Below, in pieces: positions 10,901-22,076 of a stretch of 25,451 bases of DNA; the first letter of the stretch is position 1, and each line of letters starts with the position of its first letter. The translations under genes were made by a program, and so were the position numbers. The notes beneath the pieces are model-generated. The model was not told the origin of the DNA, ran no database searches, and was given only the letters and a program-made list of their open reading frames with translations. The stretch is taken from assembly GCA_030267965.1 (NCBI GenBank), contig BRYA01000109.1:1-25451 (forward strand), given 5' to 3'. Source of the stretch: Triparma columacea. Lineage: Eukaryota; Sar; Bolidophyceae; Parmales; Triparmaceae.

Positions 10901-13050
10901 CTTTTCTCGTTTCCTCCCTCCTCCCCCCCCTCACCTTCAAGTGTGCGGTATTAAGTCTCCCCCCCACCCTCCTTCTCCCCTCCACCACCAGTACCTTATG
11001 TCCTCTACTCAGCAACTCCCTCGCTGCCGCCAAACCCGCAATACCCGCCCCAACTACAACTACAGTTAAAGGACGAAGACCTGACAAGTACATAGAGGAG
11101 GGACGAACGACACCGTGGTTGTTTGTGAACGCACCCCACCCATCGTTCATTTCGAAGCTTGCACTGTTGGTATTTCTGCTCGCCCTCCTTGGTGTTATAC
11201 CTCTAAAGTTAATCTCCCTTGCTAAATTCTTAGCTTTAGTACCGGGTTTCTTCTCGCCTACGAATAGGGGGGTACCGTCCTCCATGAACCAACAGCCTTG
11301 GGTGGAATCCCAATCGCAGCCTTTGGGAGCGCGACCTTTGGGACGCACGAATTGACCTTCGTAAAATGCTTCGCTCTGGTGGTGAGAATTTGGGGGAAGG
11401 AGGGGGAGAGGGGGAGAGTGGGGGGAGGTGAGGAATAGGTGGAGAAGGAGGTGACTGTTTGGGTGTTCACTTCGACGTGTTGATGGTGCCATTGCGTTTG
11501 CATATGTCATGGTCTCTCCTAAATGCTTCCCTCAATTTCATAAAATCGCTCTCACCTTCCTCCCCCCCTTAGCTTCCTTCCTTCTTTTCCTCGTCCCTGT
11601 TGCCGTTTGTTTTCTTCCCCCCCCCCCCTCCTCTTCTCTACCTCTCTTATGCTTAGGTTTGAACATCTCCCCCCCACCCATCCAATCCTCGTCTTCGATA
11701 GATAGATCAACGGAGGCATCAGGAGCAGACTCGACGTAATCGTCCTCGTAGTGACCTCTACCGTATAGCTCTATCTCAAGCTGGGTGTTTGTGGGAAGGA
11801 GGGGGGGGGAAGGGGGGTGGGAAGGGGGGGGGAAGGGGGGGATGAGATAACAATCCAACCTTTCGGTTCGACGGGTGGGGGAAACGCCTTCGCTTGCAGG
11901 GTTTTTGAGAAGTCTTTAAAAAAGGCACTCCCCAACCCCCTCACCCCCACCATCCTTATCAACTCACCTCTTCCTCCGAGTCTGGTTCGTTAACCCCTTT
12001 AGTAAAAAGTAATCTCTTCTTCTGTTTCGGTCTCCCCCCCTTCCTCTTTGGTCCCTGTACATAATCCGGGTCTTTAACCCATACCCCATTATCATAATCC
12101 CAAATACACCCTAACTTATTCCTCCCCGGTGGTCGTTTAAATTGCCCGGATGTGATTACCTTGGTTTTCTTCTTACCCTCCCATATCTTACCATCCTTAT
12201 ATCTCCAACATCCACCTTCCTCATCCCACGTACAATTAAGCGGTGCTCTCCCGACGGGTTTACCAGAGCTTGCGAATACCCATCTCTTTGTTAGCTCGTC
12301 GTAAATCATACCTTTCTTACCGGAACCACGTCCACCCCAATCACCACCTTCTAATAGGGATGAGGGGTCTGCTCTACTCCTAGTCGCGTGGAGGGGTTGG
12401 GAGGTGGGGTGGGTAGGGGAAGGAGGGGAGGATGATAGGGTTGAGTTTAAAGGTGCAAATGCATCTGCAATCAACGGGTCAGAGGGTGGTAGGGTAGAAG
12501 GAGGTTGGGGGATGGAGGGAGGGGCGGGGGGGGGGAAGGATACTACTGATGAGGTTGCTGCGGGAAATAAAATGGAAGGTTGGGGGGTAGAGGTGGACAC
12601 AGAGGGAGCTTGCACAGAGACAGCAGATTGCACAGAAGCAGCTTGCATATCATCAACAGCTAGCGCATCGTCAACTTGAACGTCAGAAGCTTGAACATCA
12701 CCTAAGTCATGAGAGGGAGGCGCAAATGGTGCAAAGGGTAACTGGGAGGCTAATTGGTCTTCTAGTGGGTTGAATATAGTGTCATCTATTAGATATCTGT
12801 TTGTTGTATGTGTTGTATGTGTGTTGTTATGTGTGTTGTTTGTATCAACTCTATCTGTTGTATCGTAATTAGTAGGATTGTGTATAGAGGGAGATGAGGA
12901 AGGAGGATTCTGTTGATATGGTTCGATCGTGAGTGTTGTGGCTGGGGGATTTGTGGGGTCTGTGGGTGGTAATTCGACACCATTTTGTGCATTTTGGGGG
13001 TATGTTGGTGCTGGGTTACTATATAAGTGTGATGTATTCTTGTTATCCAT
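7915..13050 (-). CDS. LSD1-like (KDM1-type) FAD amine oxidase with six GRAxxGCxWD repeats
   Basis: Seven exons (13050-11968, 11913-11860, 11780-11556, 11375-10935, 10845-10786, 10667-9345, 9252-7915), all phase 0, give about 1,507 aa. Residues 1-234 are disordered Pro/Thr/Asn/Ser-rich. Basic clusters GGRPKQKKR and KPCKRRR suggest nuclear entry. GAGIAG at 563-568 is the FAD dinucleotide-binding motif. [10 protein letters not shown], then VPLGVL, FGVLNK (Lys1056, the position of catalytic Lys661 of human LSD1) and FAGEHT...[13 protein letters not shown] at 1184-1209 identify a flavin amine oxidase. The order LLYDADGK, insertion, WHKANLE resembles LSD1, where the tower coiled coil is inserted; here the insert is acidic and Ala-rich low complexity. 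No SWIRM domain is visible. The known family role is oxidative lysine demethylation on histone H3; polyamine oxidation is the alternative. The start in the disordered region is uncertain. Confidence 0.85.
9995..10060. repeat. 15-bp GCG-rich repeat in the LSD1-like coding region
   Basis: The + strand shows about three consecutive copies of GGCGGCGGAAGCGGT flanked by partial units. Read on the minus strand they encode ATASA repeats in the low-complexity insertion of the amine oxidase domain. Just upstream in the protein, the (GTC)n tract at about 10261-10285 encodes an Asp run. Both are length-variable types of sequence and lie where LSD1 carries its tower. Confidence 0.75.
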
Positions 13051-13069
13051 CGTTGAGAGAATGTAAAGA

Positions 13070-15043
13070 ATGGCCAGTTATGAGCACTTTTTTGGGCAAA
13101 AAATGGAGGAATTCACATTGTCAGCGCCATTAGACGTTGTTTTAACTAATACAACAGCTGGTAACAAATACGAGGATGTAAGTTGGCTGAAAAGGGGGTA
13201 AACAAACAGAATATACACATATGAAGGCATTAAAGCAACCACCACCACTGCCCACCCGCCCACATATTATTTGTAGGAGGTGTCCACTGTGGGTTGTGTG
13301 GTGGGACCATCAGCGTCGGCGTCGGCGTCAGCATCGGCATCGGCATCGACGTCGGCGTAAACGGAGAAAGTGGAGGATGCAGCAGATTACACACCCACCA
13401 AACATACACACTTACACCATCAACAACTAACTGCGCCCACCAACACAAACAGTACGCATCCAAGGACCATAACTCCTTCCTCCTCACAACACCAGCCTTG
13501 AAATGGGGCATCCTAGGAACTGGTCGGATCTGCAATGACTTCACCCAGGCCCTCAAGCACCTTCCCACCGCCTCCGTCGTAGCTTGCGCAAGCAGGAACT
13601 CCCTCCCCAACGCCAGCCTCTTCGCTTCTAAGCACAACATACCAAGGAGCTACGGTACCTACGCTGAGCTGTGTAACGACGAGGACGTTGAGATTATCTA
13701 TGTGGGGAACGTGCACCTGTTTAGGAGGGAGGTCGGGGAGATGGTACTCAACGCTGGGAAACACTGCCTGCTAGAGAAGGTGAGGATTGTGTACAATGTA
13801 TATACATAACCCTAACCCATATATATAGAGATGGAAGTGTGAGCGTCCAACACACAACCCTTGATAACCCTAACCCTCCCCCTAGCCCATGGCCCTAACG
13901 AAGTCCGACGCTCTTTACCTCTCCACTCTCGCCACCTCAAAAAACCTCTTCCTATCCGAGGGTATGTGGACCCGTTATTTCCCCGCAATCGAGCACGTCC
14001 GCGCCCTAATATCCGACGCAGCTATTGGAGATGTAACGACGGTATCGAGCGACTTTCATTTCCACACACCGGATCAGGAGAAATATCCGGAGAGCCCACT
14101 TTACGATAAGAAACTTGCGGGGGGAGCAGGTGAGAAGGAACACTGAGGGGGGGGGAGAGAGAGATACGGTGCAAGAGAATGAAGGGGGTTTACACAAACG
14201 TGAATTCACACACACACTTCCTCCTCACTGATTCATTCAGAGCTCACTCACACCTTAACCCCACCCCCCACCCCCTTCATCAGCAATGTATTTAGCCAGC
14301 TACCCGATAGCCGCCAGTCTCTGCTGTTTCCCATCTTGGCCTGACAAAATCGTCTGCAACGGCGTCGTTGACTCCGCAACCGGCATAGACACCATGGGTA
14401 GTATAAGCCTACGTTTTCCACCCCTTGAGGGTGGGGACGAAGCAAAGAGTAGGGATAGGCTGGATAATAAAGGGGCTGGTATGGTGAGTGAGAATAAGAG
14501 TTTAGAGTTAGTAAAAGTACACGGACGTGGAGAAAGATACAAAAAGAAAGAATCGCGAAAAACACGACACCACTGAAAACTTCGAAGACTCTAACCCCTC
14601 CCCCCCCTCCCCTCCAGGCGAATTTACACTTCGGATTCTTAGGGGAGTCTTCAGAAGAAACGACAATAGTTGGTACGGGTGGTAGGATAATAATCCACAC
14701 TCCCGCACACTGTCCTACATCCATCACTGTTATAACTAAACAACCAGGTGCTAAAAGGGGGGAGGTGGAAAAGGAAACACTAACTTTCCCATTACCTATA
14801 ACACCTGAAGATGTGAAGGATAGTGGTGGGTATTACTACCCTAACTCAGCGGGACTTGCATACGAGGCAGCTGCGGTTGCTAGGTGCGTTGGAGGGGGGA
14901 AAATTGAAACTCCGCAGTATACTAGGGAGGAAATGGTGAAGGTTATGGAGATTATAGACGAGTATAAAAAACAGATTGGGATCCAAGAGGGATATGAGGG
15001 GGAGGAAGAGAAGGAAGAAGGGAAGGTGGAGGTTAAAACGTAG
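13070..15043 (+). CDS. Gfo/Idh/MocA-family oxidoreductase (dihydrodiol dehydrogenase-like)
   Basis: Five exons (13070-13177, 13453-13779, 13886-14129, 14284-14483, 14618-15043) join in phase to about 434 aa. An N-terminal Rossmann motif, WGILGTGRI (54-62), binds NAD(P). The catalytic EKP (144-146) is created across an exon junction and is followed by the EGMWTRYFPA block typical of the family. The C-terminal alpha/beta domain includes ASYPIA, GIDT and IVGTGGRIIIHTP. The family oxidises or reduces sugars or trans-dihydrodiols with NAD(P); the substrate here cannot be read. Exon 1 (36 aa) is the least certain. It is phase-compatible and starts with a good ATG, but lies before the core fold and only 19 bp from the divergent start of the LSD1-like gene. 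The tail is Glu/Lys-rich. It converges on the selenoprotein gene, with 164 bp between stops. Confidence 0.85.
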
Positions 15044-15110
15044 AACTTTTGTTGTAAGTCAATTGGAAAGGAGCGTTTTATTTCTTTTCCAACACAAAAC
15101 ACAACCTCAC

Positions 15111-15184
15111 GGAGAAGCTTATCAGTGCTATTTTTGTGTTCGTACTACAAGTAGTCGTTCACTAAGCACGTCATCACGCCCTCC
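15111..15184 (-). promoter_or_regulatory. SECIS element (selenocysteine insertion), 3' UTR of the selenoprotein gene
   Basis: This sits 23 nt after the TAG stop at 15208. Read on the minus strand: helix I pairs 15184-15176 with 15111-15119 (nine pairs including two G-U). The non-Watson-Crick core is ATGAC (15174-15170) against TGAT (15124-15121). Helix II begins with GTGCT/AGCAC. The apical AA (15159-15158) lies 11 nt after ATGA, a spacing normal for eukaryotic SECIS. A further CG-ACTA/TAGT hairpin above the AA suggests form 2. The weak point is an A-rich asymmetric loop within helix II. An AATAAA poly(A) signal follows at 15082-15077. Folding was done by eye. Confidence 0.8.
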
Positions 15185-15207
15185 GGGAAGAGGTCCCTCT
15201 CTCAAAC

Positions 15208-16035
15208 CTACACATACTTCAACACCTCCGGAATGTCAGGGTGGTCCCCTGGTACCTTGTCCTCGTGCCTGTAAATCTCCTCGATGGAGCCGTCAGACAA
15301 TCTCCTCAATACAAACGTACCCCCTAACCTCATAACACCCTCCGGAACATCCCCGAATTTCATGTTTGCTCTATCGATTGGTGATAACTTCATAACATTC
15401 TTCAAATAACTCCAAGCGTTCAAACCCTCCGGCGCTGTCATCTTCACGTCCTTTACAGACATCTTACCATCAGACATACTACCTAACCCAACCGCACCGT
15501 AACTGTCCTCGAAATTATCAATCGGTACACAGAAAGCGTCATCACGGTTAACATCTGGGTTTACATCCAACCATAGCTCCATCTGTGCAGGACTACCGAT
15601 GCTAATAAACTTTGGACTATGAGATGAGGACGACCAAGCGGAGGCGTATGACCAACAGTAAGGTCATCCAAGATGACGGAGGAAGATTACTGTTTTGGGA
15701 GAATAATTATAAGTTAGGGTGGGGGGAGAAATGAGTAAGCAAAGGCAAGTTTTGGTCTCACCTACTGTCGGATCTGTTCCGATAATATCAGCGAGACTTG
15801 TTGATCCAATGGGAGCTCCTTCGCTTGAAGATGGTAGTGAAAGTGCAATGTTGGCAATCTTGGTTGGTTCTTGTGATGTTGTTGTTGAGAATAGACGAGT
15901 ACTCTGAGTTGCGAGAGTCCTGAGTCGGCGATGACGATGGGAAGTCATAGAACTACTGACTTTGGGAGCGAATGAAGATACGCCCTCAACAGACAGTAAA
16001 GCCATCACCGCGGTGGATACGTGTGAAAACCGCAT
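15208..16035 (-). CDS. Plastid-type AhpC/TSA (peroxiredoxin-like 2) selenoprotein, TGA = Sec100
   Basis: Two exons (16035-15762 and 15689-15208, phase 1) give 251 aa when the TGA at 15666-15664 is read as selenocysteine. The sequence around it is VVIFLRHLG-U-PYC. This matches the thioredoxin-fold active site of the AhpC-TSA_2 / PRXL2 family, where a Cys normally occupies the U position, giving a UxxC redox motif (Sec100, Cys103). Later family features are MRLGGTFVLRR and GDHPDIPEVL near the C-terminus. The N-terminus (hydrophobic start, SSFAP at 20-24, then a Ser/Thr/Arg-rich stretch) fits a stramenopile bipartite plastid leader. The probable role is thiol peroxidase or redox protection in the plastid; the substrate is unknown. 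An overlapping reading without recoding ends at the TGA and would lose the whole fold. A SECIS lies just downstream. Homology continues in frame after the TGA, so a pseudogene is unlikely. Confidence 0.88.
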
Positions 16036-16214
16036 CCGAGTTAATAAGCAAAAATATTGACCTAACTCAATTTGCAAGGCTTTTTGTTCTGGGGAGGGGC
16101 GTGGGGGCAGGGGGGTTTGCTGCAAGGACGTGTCGAAGTAAAAACGGGCTCCTCATTCATTCATTTATTTCCTTCATTCAATTAATTGCGCACCACCTCC
16201 ACCCTCCCACCACA

Positions 16215-18150
16215 TCAACCGTCCAACTCTACGTGTAGGAAGATGCCATCAACGGAGATGCAAACTGGCAGTTTGTATTGTCCCCAATCCTCGCTTATCA
16301 TCCTCCCCTCGAACCCTGCTTGATTGTCATACGTTGATAGACCGAATTCTGCCAGTGACATTGGCTCTTTTCCCTTCCCGAAGACCATGTGTCCTCCCTT
16401 TGGCTTGGCCTCCAACATGGTCTCCCTCTTGACCATGACAGCGTTCAAGCTCCAGTTACTGTCGAAGCTCGTGTGGCACCTGTACTCAGGGTCCTTAACG
16501 CACTCTGACACCATGTTCTTCCCCCCAGGCAGCGACGCGTAGTTGTCGCAGTAGAAGTTCCAGTGGTTTTTTATCCTATCCTTACTGTCATTCGAGGACC
16601 AATTCTGCGTCCTCCCGCAGTCCTTAAAACTGTCGCAACCCTGCTGTTTCCTGCTCCTCATCCTTATTATCCAAGCCCCCTCCTCAAGCAGCTCCATACC
16701 CGCTAAAATCTCGCTCATGAATTTCTCCCTTGAAACCGTTACGTCCGCCATGAAGTCCTTCTCCAGGAATATCACGTAGTCCGTAGACATCATCTCCATG
16801 GCGTAGTAAAACGCCGCCCCGATGGTAACCACGTTGTCGTACTTCGGGTTAATCTTAGCGTTCGGTATGTCCTTTGGTTGAACGACCCTGAACCCGTAGT
16901 CCAGCCCAAGCGCCAGCTCACCAGGGTGAGGGTCATTGAGGATTAAGAGGCTCTCAGCGGACACGTCGAGCAGACCACTCTTGTCCCAGCTTATCATTGA
17001 ATTTAACAACGTCCCGGGAGTCTGGAGGGAGAGACCGGCGACGCCTAGAGTCTTGCCTCCGAGTTCAGAGAAGGATGCAGGGTGAGGGTTCTTGTACTGG
17101 GTGGTGCCGGAGCAGAGGGGGTTCTGGGGGTCTGAGACTGGGATTGGGGAAGTTAACTTGGCTTCCCTCATAATGTCCGAAACTGCGAAGGGAGTGGAGG
17201 GTGAGTTGACTGTGAGGGTTATCTCCTGAGCGAGAAAGTGACAATTTCCCCACGCCTACGCTCCACCCTCCCTTCCTCGACTTACCCTTACTCCCGCTCT
17301 TCCCGTCTCCCCCCTTCAAACTACCGAACTTTTCCTCCACTACTCCCATGGTATAATCATGGCCTTCCCATTCGAAGATGTCCATCTCCTGGTCCGACGG
17401 CCCCCTCTTGAGGGTGGCCCACGTCCTGCCCTCGTTGAAATCTATCGTCGTGCACCCCTCCAGCTCGTTGCAAAGTTGCTCGGACCTCCCGCACCTGGAG
17501 TCGGCGCACTTAATCTGACAAGCGCAGACTGGGTTCCCGTCAGTCTTCCCTGGGCAGGGAACGTCAAAGAGAGCCTTGGGCTCGCCCTGGTATCTCCCGG
17601 GCGTAAACGTTTGCTTCTGTGCCTCGATCGCGCTGCCTCCATACGCAGGGTTCAATGAGTGCACGACTGCCTTGAGCTTGTTCGCGTTGGTGACTGACCC
17701 TCTTGATTGGGTTGCCCCCCCCCCTGCCTGTAGCTCCTCCTGCAGCTTGTTAACTTCGTGCGCGCTGACCTGCTGCTCACTAGTATGCTGCTTGTCCACA
17801 AACCCCTTCTCTCCTCCACCCTCCCCTCCCACCCCATCCCTCCTTCCAAATAGGCCAACGACAGATTCCAAACTGACAGCCTCACTCGAAACCCCCCCTT
17901 CCGCCCACACCACTCCAGATTCTGACACCCCGTTTATTCTCCCGCCCCCATGTCCCCCCTCTCTTGCTCCAACCCCACCCCTCACCCCCAACAAACTCTC
18001 CCTCCCCCCGCTAAAATTATGGACGACAGTGGCAGTTTGTAAGTACTCATAGCAAACGAGCATGAAAGCGACTGCAAAAAGCCCGAGCATTGTGGTTAGC
18101 GGCCCCCGCCTCGTCAATCTGCGCGTCCTTCTTTCTATTTCAGAACGCAT
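16215..18150 (-). CDS. Type II membrane, Golgi-type glycosyltransferase-like protein
   Basis: Two exons (18150-17286 and 17182-16215, phase 1) give about 610 aa. A short Arg-rich cytosolic end (RRTRRLTRR) precedes one TM helix at about 18-37, the layout of a Golgi type II enzyme. A Gly-rich stem and a short coiled-coil-like stretch (about 125-142) follow. Residues 199-233 are Cys-rich (CPGKTDGNPVCACQIKCADS, then CGRSEQLCNELEGC) and recall a PAN/apple or other small disulfide module. The second exon holds a globular domain with STDYVIFLEKDF at about 421-432, which looks like the strand and acidic metal-binding motif of a GT-A glycosyltransferase. I cannot name the family or donor sugar. It lies 179 bp upstream of the selenoprotein start and diverges from the p28 gene with 129 bp between start codons. 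Confidence 0.75.
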
Positions 18151-18279
18151 TTTTCATTCTATTTTTGATCCTCAGACTCATTTCCTTTCGGCCTCTTAAC
18201 AGCACACTTCCTTTTGACAAGCAAACACCCCCCCGTTCCCCCCTTTTAACCCTTCAACCCTACCCCCTACTGCCGCAAT

Positions 18280-19360
18280 ATGGAGGACACCGTTAAATGC
18301 ACCCCTCCCGAGAGCCTGCTCAAGTATGCTGACCCTCTCTATGTTGGCTTCGAACCTAAGGACGTTTCCTCAGCAAAAGCTCCTGATGGGAAGGTAACTC
18401 AATTAGACGATATGCTCAACAGTATGATCCCCCCTAGGTGAGTGTGTGTGGTTGTAAAATGGCGACGTTTAGGCCGTTTGGGCTCTTAAAACCTACACAG
18501 ACTGCTTCGAACAACTTTCAGTTGGATGACCAATTTCACTCCCAGGGACTTGGATTGTTGTTTTGGAACCTTCCCGTAGTCTTTCTATCCTGTCTTGTCT
18601 TTTCTGCGTCCTCTTTCTTTTCCATACCCCTCTCCCTCTCTCAATCTAACACCCCCTCCATCATGACTTCCCTCACCTCCTCAGACAATGGGTTGAGGAG
18701 TCTGGAGCTTGGATGCAGCACGTTTCGAAGGACCCAGCTACCCGCCACGACGTGATCACTCTACAGGAGATGCTTGATCGCCGCCACCTCCAGCGCCAGG
18801 CTAGGTGAGAACTTTGGGAGGAGTGTTATTAGGAGTTGTAAAGTGAATCAGCCCCCTGTTTCGTCATCATTTCCAACTAACCTCCCTCTGTCGCTTCGCT
18901 CCTCCTTCTCCTCCTCCCCCCGAATCGCAGGGAGACTGGCCTCTGCCCCGTGCGTGAGGACCTTTACACCCAGGGTTTCGACGAGCTTATCCGCCAAGTG
19001 ACAATGGACGGTCCTGAGAGGGGCCTCCTCCTCCTCCGCATCAGGGACGAGATCAGAATGTCCACCGACGCCTACAAGACCCTATACAACTCCAGCGTGA
19101 CCTTCGGGGTGAAGAAGCAGCTGGCGGCGGAGAAGGGAATAAGCGAGATGGAGGCCAAGATTGATGGCCTAGAGCAGAAGAAAAAGACGCTCACTAATAA
19201 GGTTTCCGAGCTGAGGAACACCGTCGATGTCATTGAGAAGAGAGAGGCCGAGAGGAGGGCGCTGGAAGACAAGAAGAGGAAGGAGGAGATTGACTTTTTG
19301 AAACATCAAGGCCAGCATCTTGACCAGTTCTTGAAACAGGTCGGAGGAAGCACAAAGTGA
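18280..19360 (+). CDS. DNALI1: Axonemal inner-arm dynein light chain p28
   Basis: Three exons (18280-18437, 18685-18804, 18931-19360), all phase 2 at the junctions, give 235 aa, close to the usual length of p28 (about 250 aa). Landmarks of the family appear in order: LNSMIPPRQWVEESGAWMQ, PATRHDVITLQEMLD, RQARETGLCPVREDLYTQGF, DELIRQVTMDGPERGLLLL, RIRDEIRMSTDAYKTLYNSS. A long Lys/Glu-rich coiled coil forms the C-terminus (about 150-225). Both internal junctions split Arg codons. In Chlamydomonas p28 is a subunit of single-headed inner dynein arms and its loss removes several of them. Its presence implies the organism, or a life stage, makes a motile flagellum. The gene converges on the HIT gene with 107 bp between stops. 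Confidence 0.96.
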
Positions 19361-19467
19361 GGAAGAGGTGGTGCGACTGGATGATATTGGGATATGTAAG
19401 GAATAATTGGATCCAGGAGAGTGGGTTACAACAACAAAACATACAACTACATCACATTACAATTTCA

Positions 19468-20222
19468 TTATCTCATTCTCTTGAACACGCTCTGAAGAGG
19501 CATAAACCACGGCACGGGGAGAATTGTGGGGAACTTGGCGTAGTTCTTCCAGCTTGGTATGTACTTCGAGCGGTCGATGATGTGGAGGTGGAGGTGATCG
19601 ATGGAGTTGTATGGAGGGGTATGGAAGCCAGCCTGAAGGTTTGCCTTTGGGTTGGAGATGTGGAAGGGGGAGGTGGGGTCCTGGGGGGGGTGGGGGGCGG
19701 TTAGGAACGCGACGTGGCGGCGAGCGCAAATATTACTTTGAGGCTAGGACGTTTGACTGGAGAGGGGGGGAGGAGTATCCTCACCTTGCTCACAAAAGTG
19801 TTTGCCGATGCGACCATGTGTTCGAGGAGCTTCCTCCCTTTCAAAGTGGGAGCCGTGGAGCTTGTTCCAGCCGCCACCTCCTCTCCCACCTCCTCCTTCA
19901 CCAAGTCAATCCAAGAACCGATAATTCGTTTGGGCACCACGAGCAGGTGCGTTTGCGATACACCCTTGAGCGCCGCGAAAATTACACATTCGCTGTCCTC
20001 GTGGAGGATTTTGCTAGGAGATCCGGAGGGGGGGGTGCGACCATACGCGATTTCCTGAAAAAGGGATGAGATGATTTTAGTCTCGCCTTCCTCAACCGAA
20101 TAGGTAATTCCCTTCCGTTTAAAAGTTTTTTGTTGAATTCTAGGTGAAAGTGACTTCGGAGACGGAGTCGTTGCGGGGTTAGATCGAGCAGGAGGCTCAG
20201 GGGAGGAAAGTTTTGAGCCCAT
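19468..20222 (-). CDS. HIT-family nucleotide hydrolase, HINT3-like
   Basis: Two exons (20222-19785 and 19680-19468, phase 0) give 216 aa. A Ser/Pro-rich N-terminal stretch of about 50 residues precedes the HIT fold: SECVIFAALKGVSQTHLLVV, VPKRIIGSW, then AGFHTPPYNSIDHLHLHIID. The histidine triad is H175, H177 and H179. The FHxPPxxSxxHLHLH block is characteristic of HINT3 rather than HINT1. HIT proteins hydrolyse nucleoside phosphoramidates or adenylylated substrates; the physiological substrate is usually unclear. The protein ends nine residues after PVPWFMPLQ, near KRMR. The gene is read away from the TTLL1 gene with 224 bp between the start codons. The intron (19681-19784) has a C-rich acceptor. 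Confidence 0.9.
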
Positions 20223-20446
20223 TCTTATTTTGGTTGAGCCTCAATTTTGCCTGCTTCATAATTTTATTCGCTTGTGCAAGACTAAACGCGCCGAAGTTTT
20301 ATCAAGGGCCTTGTAATCCCCGTAACGTCATATTTTTCGGACTTTGGATTGAACGATTCCCTTGTACGCCCCATACTCTTCTTCCCCCCCCTCTCCCCTG
20401 CCCCAGAAGTTGAATCAGTCGTAGTTTTGAAAATAAATCCTCTCGA

Positions 20447-21963
<1,517 letters not shown>

Positions 21964-22076
21964 AAGGAGCGGCGGAGGGGGGGGCTATAGGTTTTCGCGG
22001 TTTGTGAAGAAGAAGGTTTGTGATTTCTTTAGTTTTCTTTCGTTTTTTTGTGCGTGTTGCTTTCCTTCTTCATTCC

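Noticed and set aside
13178..13452. Reading part of the oxidoreductase first intron (GTCGGC/ATCGGC repeats) as an exon
   Set aside because: A phase-0 exon from the acceptor at about 13276 meets a stop in the repeat, and other acceptors give the wrong phase. Direct splicing from 13177 to 13453 keeps phase and reaches the Rossmann motif at once.
15664..15666. TGA stop splitting the AhpC/TSA-like gene, suggesting a pseudogene or two genes
   Set aside because: The TGA replaces the conserved active-site Cys, the frame stays intact and homologous on both sides, and a SECIS-like structure follows the true TAG stop. Selenocysteine recoding explains all of this better than decay.
19372..19467. Possible extra exon between the p28 and HIT genes
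   Set aside because: Both neighbouring proteins end normally and the 107-bp spacer has no coding signal; it is best seen as converging 3' UTRs.
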